A DNA stretch of 27,838 bases from CAYRML01 sp050942825. GTDB taxonomy: Bacteria > Bacillota > Dehalobacteriia > UBA4068. The notes beneath the pieces are model-generated. The model ran no database searches and was not told the origin of the DNA. It worked only from the letters and a program-made list of their open reading frames with translations. The DNA is taken from positions 1 to 27,838 of the forward strand of contig JBMNOA010000022.1 in assembly GCA_050942825.1 (NCBI GenBank), written 5' to 3'. Both the position numbers and the translations under genes were made by a program. Positions 22,626-27,838 of the stretch are shown here, piece after piece. Positions within the stretch are counted from its first letter, which is position 1. The number at the start of each line of letters is the position of its first letter.

Positions 22626-23480
22626 ATGCATCGCAGATTCTATTTGGAAAACGAGCAGAAGCAGCGGTTCAACCTGCAGGATTTGAAAAGCGGCGCCCTC
22701 CTCTGCTCGCCAGCGGGGCTGGGGCTCACCATGTCGCGCGGGTATGAACTGACCGGCGACGCGGCGCGTGTGGTCAGTGAGGTGTTTCCCCTGCGCTCCT
22801 TCATCGGCGTAATCGTATTTGACGCAGCGCGGGCATACGACGGGTATCGCGCGCTGGTCAACTTCATCGCCGCGTCAGACGTTATGCGGCTCGTATACGC
22901 GCCGAGGTATGAAACGGCAAGCAGCGAGTTCCTGGCTGACGCCGAGGTGGAAAGCGTATCAAAGAGTGAAATCAAAGGCGGGCGGATGGAATGCGACGTC
23001 GCGATCACCCTGAAGAGCGCGTGGTACAAGCGCGAAAACCTGCGCGTTGTGGCCGAGAAAACCGGCATGGAGCTCCGGTACGACCGAATATATGAATACG
23101 CCTACAGCGATTTTTCGACCGACGCAATCGAGGTGTTCAACGACGGGCATTTCGAAGCGCCGGTGATGCTCGAAGCCGAAGGCGAACTGGTCAACCCACG
23201 TCTGTCGCTATACGTAAACGGCGCGCTGCGCTCGCAGCTTGCGGTAACGGCGGTGATCGAGACCGGCGAAACGCTGGTGTTCTGCACGAAGGACGACAGC
23301 CTGAAGCTTGCCAGGCGGCATCCGGACGGCAGCGAGGAAAGCCTGATCGGGTGCATATCGGTGGAGAACGATAACTTCTTCAAGCTGCCGAAAGGGCTGT
23401 CGACGCTGAGTTTGAGCGCCGATAACGAAATCAGCTCTAAATCGGTCATAACGGTGTTTACTTCATATAAGGCGGTGTAA
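22626..23480 (+). CDS. Distal tail (Dit-like) protein
   Basis: A 284-residue protein at the place of the distal tail hub, which joins tube and baseplate. It starts HRRFYLENEQKQRFNLQDL, has FPLRSFIGVIVFDAARAYDGY in the N-terminal ring domain, a junction YKRENLRVVAEKTG, and a C-terminal jelly-roll-like part (EAPVMLEAEGELVNP, DNFFKLPKGLSTLSL). The size and domain order agree with Dit of phages from Bacillota. ATG 22626 stands after a G-rich site (GGGGGG). The identity of the ring domain comes mostly from position. Confidence 0.75.
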   Translation: MHRRFYLENEQKQRFNLQDLKSGALLCSPAGLGLTMSRGYELTGDAARVVSEVFPLRSFIGVIVFDAARAYDGYRALVNFIAASDVMRLVYAPRYETASSEFLADAEVESVSKSEIKGGRMECDVAITLKSAWYKRENLRVVAEKTGMELRYDRIYEYAYSDFSTDAIEVFNDGHFEAPVMLEAEGELVNPRLSLYVNGALRSQLAVTAVIETGETLVFCTKDDSLKLARRHPDGSEESLIGCISVENDNFFKLPKGLSTLSLSADNEISSKSVITVFTSYKAV

Positions 23481-23515
23481 ACAGTTGATAGTTGACAGTG
23501 GACAGTTGATAGTTT
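23481..23515. repeat. Five tandem heptamers, consensus ACAGTTG
   Basis: In register: ACAGTTG, ATAGTTG, ACAGTGG, ACAGTTG, ATAGTTT. They fill the whole gap between the Dit-like gene and the ribosome site of the next gene. Heptameric intergenic repeats of this composition occur in several bacterial genomes, including those of cyanobacteria; origin and function are unclear. Confidence 0.85.
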
Positions 23516-23522
23516 TAAAGGG

Positions 23523-24527
23523 GTGGAGAATCTGACGGCATACATATTATCCAAAACAGACTTGAAGGTTAAAGACGCGGCTGTGCTCGTAAGCTATGAA
23601 ATTAACGAGGACGCTACCGCGGCGGCGCAGAGCGAGTTTCGCTTCGCTTCTGCCCCGAACGCAGCCGCTGGCGATTATATAGCGCTCCGGGGGCTGTACG
23701 TCGGCGTCGTATCCGGCGTGGAGGCGGATAAAAAGACGAGCGTGGCCGCGCTGCGGTCTCTGCCGGTGAGCAGCGTCTTCTCAAGAAACATCCTGCTGGG
23801 CGATGCGCAGGCCGTGACGGAGAATTACATCCTGTCCGCCGTGAACGGCAACTTCGCCGCTTCGGGCGACGCTATGACGGATATCCCATATATCGCGGCA
23901 ACGGCAAAAACCCAGACGCCGCTTGGCATTACCCCGCATAACGAAAACGGGATATATAACCTGGACACGTTTTTGCGGTATGTCGCCCTGCGGCATCACA
24001 TATTCACGGATTTCGAGCTCACGGCGAACGCGTTGAATGTGAGCATTGAGAACAGAACCCCTCCCCTGCATATTATCGACGCGACGGCGGCGGATGTCTT
24101 AAGCCTGAACGAAACGGTGGTTTCCGAATGCGTATCCAAAGTCACGGTAAAAACACCCGCCGGTGTGGTTACATTCTACCTGTTTGACGACGGGACTTTT
24201 GGTACAAACCCCGGAGCGGGAACCCGCATTTCTGGCAGGGCCGATACGGTTTACTGCGAGAACGCGGCGGACGCGGAGAAGACGGCCGGGGACGTGTTCG
24301 CCAAAAACAAGTTCAGCCACCTGATCGAGGCGGAGATGCTCACGGATTCAAAGCTGTACGGTACCGCAAACATGCGGCTGTACGACCGGGCAATTGTAAA
24401 AACAAAAACCGGCGTCCACGACACATATATCAGCTATATCAGCAGGAAGAGCGCCAGCAAAACGGCGCTTTTTAAGTTCGGAGACGCAAGGCTGACACTC
24501 ACCGATAAACTCAAAGGAGGGGTTTGA
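23523..24527 (+). CDS. Baseplate hub/tail-associated protein
   Basis: A 334-residue protein at the position of the tail-associated (Tal/hub) protein. It starts LTAYILSKTDLKVKDAAVLVSYEIN and shows beta-rich segments (AAGDYIALRGLYVGVVSGVEADKK, NTDL-like FLRYVALRHHIFTDFELTANAL), a DAADAEKTAGDVFAKNKFSHLIEAEM hub-like strand-helix unit, and a closing YDRAIVKTKTGVHDTYISYISRK. The hub domain of gp27-like proteins is plausible; there is no lytic domain. The start is uncertain: GTG 23523 overlaps the ribosome site AAAGGGG (23517-23523), whereas CTG 23532 would be correctly spaced. Confidence 0.65.
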   Translation: MENLTAYILSKTDLKVKDAAVLVSYEINEDATAAAQSEFRFASAPNAAAGDYIALRGLYVGVVSGVEADKKTSVAALRSLPVSSVFSRNILLGDAQAVTENYILSAVNGNFAASGDAMTDIPYIAATAKTQTPLGITPHNENGIYNLDTFLRYVALRHHIFTDFELTANALNVSIENRTPPLHIIDATAADVLSLNETVVSECVSKVTVKTPAGVVTFYLFDDGTFGTNPGAGTRISGRADTVYCENAADAEKTAGDVFAKNKFSHLIEAEMLTDSKLYGTANMRLYDRAIVKTKTGVHDTYISYISRKSASKTALFKFGDARLTLTDKLKGGV

Positions 24528-25187
24528 TTGGCTATTCGAGGCGTTACATTTGATAAGCAGAAAGTCAAATCGCAGGACGACGGGCTGTGCCATACGCTGG
24601 CGATGGTGAACAAGTCCTGCGTCATATCCGGCTGCGCGGTGGCGCAGGACGGCGCGTCCGCTGTGAACATAGGTGTTGGCGTATTCTTTGTCTGCGGCAG
24701 GCTGGTCTATGTCACCTCGCCGGAGAGCATCGGCATCCCGTCCGTACCCGCGGGCCAGACGCAGTACATGCGCGTGGTGTTCGAGGTCAACCTCAACCAG
24801 ACCAACACCGAGACCGAGTTCATGCAGGGCAGCTTCAAGGTGCTGTCGGACACCTCCGCCTACCCTGCCCTGACGCAGGACGATATCAACGCGGGCGGGA
24901 CGCTGCACCAGATGCCGTTTATCAGGCTGCGGGCGGATTCCACGGGCATCATATCGGGGAGCTTCACGGACGAGCGCACGCTTATGTATTCCGTCGCGAG
25001 TTTAAAGCAGGACATCGACGGCAAGGCGGCGGGAAATCATACGCATACGACGCTGGCGGCGCTGGAGATCACGGGCAACGTGGGCACGGACGACCTGCAG
25101 GTGGTCAACGTGTATATCTATTCGGGAAGCACGCCTTCCACGGCGGGCAAGCCCAACGGTACGCTGTTCGTCAAATACATGCCGTAG
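24528..25187 (+). CDS. Tail fibre or upper-baseplate-type protein
   Basis: A 219-residue structural protein. It starts AIRGVTFDKQKVKSQDDGL with a beta-rich N-terminal domain (VNIGVGVFFVCGRLVYVTSPES, QYMRVVFEVNLNQ) and a coiled linker (SVASLKQDIDGKAAGN) containing HTHTT, a His-Thr motif found in many phage fibres near metal-binding sites. The C-terminus (VVNVYIYSGSTPS, GTLFVKYMP) is short and beta-rich. The start is TTG 24528, directly after the previous stop, with GGAGGGG before it. I call it a fibre or baseplate component from context; the exact family is not recognised. Confidence 0.6.
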   Translation: MAIRGVTFDKQKVKSQDDGLCHTLAMVNKSCVISGCAVAQDGASAVNIGVGVFFVCGRLVYVTSPESIGIPSVPAGQTQYMRVVFEVNLNQTNTETEFMQGSFKVLSDTSAYPALTQDDINAGGTLHQMPFIRLRADSTGIISGSFTDERTLMYSVASLKQDIDGKAAGNHTHTTLAALEITGNVGTDDLQVVNVYIYSGSTPSTAGKPNGTLFVKYMP

Positions 25188-25200
25188 AGGGGGCTGAAGT

Positions 25201-26505
25201 ATGGCGACGTGTAATAAAACTGGCTTAAACATTTGCGAAATCGACAGCCAGTACAAGGATCAGTCCAATACGGGGTCGTGCGATGTTGGCCGGTATTCCA
25301 GTTCGAAGGTCAACAACTGCTTTTTCAACTTCGACAGCATCAACGACGAGATTCCCGCAGGCTCGGTGATCAACAGCGCGACGCTACGGCTGGCGCAGGT
25401 ATCGGGCGGATACTCGCTGGAAGAAAACATATTGATAACGCTGCGTTCAGGAAACTGGGGCGCGTTTACGTGGAACTCGCAGCCCGGACTGGCCGCGACG
25501 GGTCTGACAGTACAGCTTTCGGGCACGTCCGCCGGGGACAGGAGCTTCAACGTGACTTCGCTTATCCAGTGGATCGTGGATAACAACAGCCCGGCGCACA
25601 TATTCAAGCTGGAGCGCGTACCCAACACGACAAGCGGTTCCAGCGACGCGAAGCGTTTTTCCACGACGGCTTCAAACCATGACCTGCTGATTACCTACAC
25701 GCCGCCCACAGCGCCATCCGCGCCCACAAACCTGTCTCAAACCCCGAACGCGTTTGAATCCGCGCTGAGTTTGTCATGGACCAAAGGCGGCGACGGTACC
25801 AACAACCCCATTACCGGACACGACGTGCGCTACCAGTCCTCGGACGACGGCTCAAGCTGGTCATCCGAAACGGCAGTCACTGTAGGCGCGTCGTCAACCT
25901 ACTATGACATTCCGTCGGCTACGATATCCAGCTGGAGCCGCGGGAAATATGTAAGGTTTCGGGTCGGCTCCATATCGGCTTACGCCTCAACGGTTTATTC
26001 GGGCTATTCGTCCGCCGTCAGGAAAAACAGAGCGCCGAACACACCGACAGGCACGCCTGCCACTAACAAGAGCGTGTACGCGCCCGGGGAGACGATCGCC
26101 GTATCCTTTACGCCGCCCAGCCCGAGGGACCCGGACAGTGGTTTGTCGGGCGACATCGCCGGGTACGAAGTAAAAATGCAGCACCCTGACGGAACGGACT
26201 ACAACGGCGACCAGATCGTGGGTACGAACGCATCGGGTTCGGCAACGTCGGTGTCCGTATCAACAACGGGCTGGACGCCGGGCCTGCAATGGAAGTTCCT
26301 CGTGAGGGGATACGATTCGTACGGCGTACGTGGCGCGTGGTCGGCGGCGACCGCGCTCATCATGATAGGCACGCCTTTAAAGGTGCTGGTTTCGGGCTCC
26401 CTCAAAAGCGTTGCGGAGCAGTACGTACTGGTAAACGGTGTACTGAAACAGGTCAGCGAGATCAAGGTGCTGGTGGACGGCGTACTGAAAAACTTAACGG
26501 TTTAG
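25201..26505 (+). CDS. DNRLRE plus fibronectin-III tail protein, probable receptor-binding component
   Basis: A 434-residue structural protein. Residues 1-165 resemble the DNRLRE domain (NCFFNFDSINDEIPAGSVINSATLRLAQV; SGNWGAFTWNSQPG; FNVTSLIQWIVDNN). Two fibronectin type III-like domains follow (about 168-275, with LSLSWTKGGDGTNNPITGHDVRY, and about 278-390, with YEVKMQHPDG and WKFLVRGYDSYGVRGAWS). The C-terminus holds three short repeats with LVxGxLK. Such modules bind carbohydrates or cell surfaces in phage tails and in secreted bacterial proteins. It has no signal peptide. The location after the fibre gene and ahead of lysis suggests the host-recognition tip. Confidence 0.75.
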   Translation: MATCNKTGLNICEIDSQYKDQSNTGSCDVGRYSSSKVNNCFFNFDSINDEIPAGSVINSATLRLAQVSGGYSLEENILITLRSGNWGAFTWNSQPGLAATGLTVQLSGTSAGDRSFNVTSLIQWIVDNNSPAHIFKLERVPNTTSGSSDAKRFSTTASNHDLLITYTPPTAPSAPTNLSQTPNAFESALSLSWTKGGDGTNNPITGHDVRYQSSDDGSSWSSETAVTVGASSTYYDIPSATISSWSRGKYVRFRVGSISAYASTVYSGYSSAVRKNRAPNTPTGTPATNKSVYAPGETIAVSFTPPSPRDPDSGLSGDIAGYEVKMQHPDGTDYNGDQIVGTNASGSATSVSVSTTGWTPGLQWKFLVRGYDSYGVRGAWSAATALIMIGTPLKVLVSGSLKSVAEQYVLVNGVLKQVSEIKVLVDGVLKNLTV

Positions 26506-26517
26506 GAGGATTATACT

Positions 26518-26853
26518 TTGCTTGAATTAATCACTCGATACTGGCTGGAAGCCCTGTTCGGACTTATTCTGACGGGGCTTTCGTTTTTGGTGCGTCGGCT
26601 GTTTCAGGACGCGAAAACCGCCCGCCGTACCGCGGACGCGGTGCAGGCAGGCATCCGGTGCATGCTGCGCGACCGGATCATCCACGGCTGCGAGAAGTAC
26701 GTCGCCCTTGGCTGCTGCCCGCTGCCCGTCCGAGAAAGTTTGGAGGAGATGCACGCGGCGTACAGGGCGCTGGGCGGCAACGGCGCAATCGACCATATCG
26801 TCGCGGAGATGAACGAACTGCCGACGGTAAAAAAGGAGGATAACATCGGATGA
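26518..26853 (+). CDS. Small membrane-anchored protein in the lysis region, holin-like or accessory
   Basis: A 111-residue protein with one predicted membrane helix near residues 9-27 (WLEALFGLILTGLSFLV), a basic stretch (RRLFQDAKTARRTADAVQ) and a soluble tail with two Cys (GCC, CEKY) and the phrase RALGGNGAIDHIVAEMNELP. Similar short proteins precede endolysins in clostridial prophages and are sometimes named holin-like; a second membrane helix, needed by most holins, is not visible. The start is TTG 26518, with GGAGGA seven bases upstream. Its end overlaps the lysin start as ATGA. Confidence 0.6.
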   Translation: MLELITRYWLEALFGLILTGLSFLVRRLFQDAKTARRTADAVQAGIRCMLRDRIIHGCEKYVALGCCPLPVRESLEEMHAAYRALGGNGAIDHIVAEMNELPTVKKEDNIG

Positions 26854-27566
26854 CAAACAAGGAACTGGTTTTGGAAGTCCTGAAAATGGCGGGGTATGAC
26901 AGCCCGGTCGAAAAAGAAAACGGCGGTATCACTTATCACAAAGACCGCTGGGGATACGTATTGGGCGGCCAGGGCGAGCTGTATACCGAGGAGCTCGCAA
27001 AGAAGTGGACAAACGCCCGGCGTTCCGGGAAAACGGCGGCGTATTTCTTAAAAAGCGCGAAGCAGTGGTACTCCCCGCCCCGGCGCATCGTGGACTGCTC
27101 CGGCCTTATCGTACAGGCGATTCGGACGGTTATTCCCGGCTACGCCGACCGGAGCGCGAACACCTTTAAGGCGCAGTTCACAAAGTCAGGAGGCATCCGG
27201 GATATCCCCGAAACGGCGGGGCTTGCGGTCTGGAAGGACGGGCATATCGGCGTATATCTGGGCTACGGGAAGGTGTGTGAGAGCCGCGGCGTCGCTTACG
27301 GCGTGGTTATCTCCGATCTTAAAACGCAGAAATGGACGCACTACGGCAAGCTCAAGGACGTGGAATACGACGATACGTATGTCGTGTTTAGCAAGAAAAG
27401 CGCACACGTGACATATCAGGTCTACACGGTGAAAAAGGGCGACACGCTATGGGGTATCGCTAAACGGTACAAGACGACCGTGGATGCGCTGGCCAAGCTG
27501 AACGATCTGAAAAACCCGTCGCTCATATTCGCGGGACAAAGGATAAGGATAAGGGAGGAAAAGTAA
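26850..27566 (+). CDS. Endolysin: NlpC/P60 peptidase plus LysM
   Basis: A 238-residue peptidoglycan hydrolase. Residues 1-185 form an NlpC/P60-type cysteine peptidase: the catalytic Cys is in VDCSGLIVQA (Cys about 82), His in GHIGVYLG (about 131), and the third polar residue follows in the strand after it. Residues 190-238 are a LysM domain (YTVKKGDTLWGIAKRYKTT, LAKLNDLKNPSLIFAGQRIRI), binding N-acetylglucosamine chains. There is no signal peptide, so export would depend on the holin. The gene starts by ATGA overlap and touches the holin gene, whose ATG follows its stop. Confidence 0.92.
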   Translation: MTNKELVLEVLKMAGYDSPVEKENGGITYHKDRWGYVLGGQGELYTEELAKKWTNARRSGKTAAYFLKSAKQWYSPPRRIVDCSGLIVQAIRTVIPGYADRSANTFKAQFTKSGGIRDIPETAGLAVWKDGHIGVYLGYGKVCESRGVAYGVVISDLKTQKWTHYGKLKDVEYDDTYVVFSKKSAHVTYQVYTVKKGDTLWGIAKRYKTTVDALAKLNDLKNPSLIFAGQRIRIREEK

Positions 27567-27749
27567 ATGGAGCAATCCAGATGGAAAAGCCCGGTGGCAT
27601 GGAGCGCGCTTGCGGCGCTTCTTTTTTTCGTGGTTAAAACGTGGTTCGGGTTTGAGATACCCGGCTGGGATCAGTTCATATCGCTGGTCATAGCCGCAGG
27701 CGTGGCGTTCGGGATTTTCAATAACCCGGAGAAAAAGGACAGTTTCTAA
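27567..27749 (+). CDS. Small phage holin (phiLC3-type)
   Basis: A 60-residue protein with two hydrophobic segments: WSALAALLFFVVKTWF near residues 13-28 and FISLVIAAGVAFGIF near residues 37-51, joined by a turn (GFEIPGWDQ) and followed by a charged tail (NNPEKKDSF). The size, the two-helix layout and the FGIFNNP end agree with the phiLC3/phage_holin_1 type. It would form lesions in the membrane that release the endolysin. GGAGGAAAAG precedes the ATG, which immediately follows the endolysin stop. It is the last phage gene before a strong terminator. Confidence 0.85.
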   Translation: MEQSRWKSPVAWSALAALLFFVVKTWFGFEIPGWDQFISLVIAAGVAFGIFNNPEKKDSF

Positions 27750-27764
27750 ACCGATCGCAGACAG

Positions 27765-27811
27765 AAAAAAGACTCGCGATTGTGATTCTACACTTTCGCG
27801 GGTCTTTTTTT
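27765..27811 (+). terminator. Strong terminator at the end of the late genes
   Basis: AAAAAAGACTCGCGA (27765-27779) pairs with TCGCGGGTCTTTTTT (27796-27810), 15 pairs with one T-G, with T to 27811. A-tract and T-tract suggest action in both directions. No gene is seen in the last 28 bases. Confidence 0.93.
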
Positions 27812-27838
27812 CATGGAACCCCCATCAAAACGCACGGA

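Noticed and set aside
1..27838. Integrase, attachment sites, tRNA genes, insertion sequences or CRISPR arrays
   Set aside because: Searched by eye on both strands. I saw no tyrosine or serine recombinase motifs, no transposase, no tRNA-like cloverleaf and no direct-repeat array with unique spacers.

Overview
The window is a contiguous, almost complete right-hand part of a tailed-phage genome, most likely an integrated prophage of a high-GC member of the Clostridia (Bacillota). Every gene I accept lies on the plus strand. The evidence is the HK97-type head module, the siphovirus tail module with a long tape measure, the clostridial-phage families (DUF4406, DUF1492, DUF4314, 'virulence-related protein', P27 small terminase, NlpC/P60-LysM lysin), and strong Shine-Dalgarno sites of the AGGAGG type with frequent GTG and TTG starts. 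The host assignment is inference from gene families. No integrase, repressor, att site, tRNA or host gene is in the window.

Layout. 1-6.6 kb is the replication and early region: the 3' part of a family A DNA polymerase, a truncated Bro-N antirepressor relic, a DUF4406 protein, a large primase-polymerase/helicase, a 267-bp non-coding segment with eight copies of GTAACC/GGTTAC and a 47-bp alternating purine-pyrimidine tract, then a VRR-NUC nuclease, a small unknown, a DUF1492 sigma-like regulator and a zinc-ribbon plus PD-(D/E)XK protein. A terminator-like hairpin at 6636 closes this part. 6.7-13 kb is packaging: HNH nuclease, a candidate cos stretch, TerS, two tandem ParB-methyltransferase fusions, the 'virulence-related' protein, DUF4314 and TerL. 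13.7-19.3 kb is portal, ClpP-like protease, major capsid, connectors, tail tube and the frameshifted tail chaperone pair. 20-26.5 kb is tape measure, distal tail, hub-like protein, an upper-baseplate or fibre protein and a DNRLRE/FN3 receptor-binding-type protein. 26.5-27.8 kb is lysis (membrane protein, endolysin, holin), closed by a strong terminator.

How the parts fit. Polymerase, primase-helicase and nucleases would copy the phage DNA. The DUF1492 protein is the natural candidate to switch on the late genes, which run as one block from 6.7 to 27.7 kb with many ATGA overlaps. Two complete type II toxin-antitoxin cassettes, each with its own sigma70-type promoter and terminator, sit inside this late block (between TerL and portal, and between tail chaperones and tape measure). 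They look like morons expressed in the lysogen.

The most unusual observations are: the repeat-rich, possibly Z-forming candidate origin next to the primase; a terminase large subunit whose best start is ATA instead of ATG; the duplicated ParB-methyltransferases with different catalytic tetrapeptides (SPPY and DPPY); and three hairpin terminators inside the late block plus one at its entrance, which imply antitermination or leaky termination.
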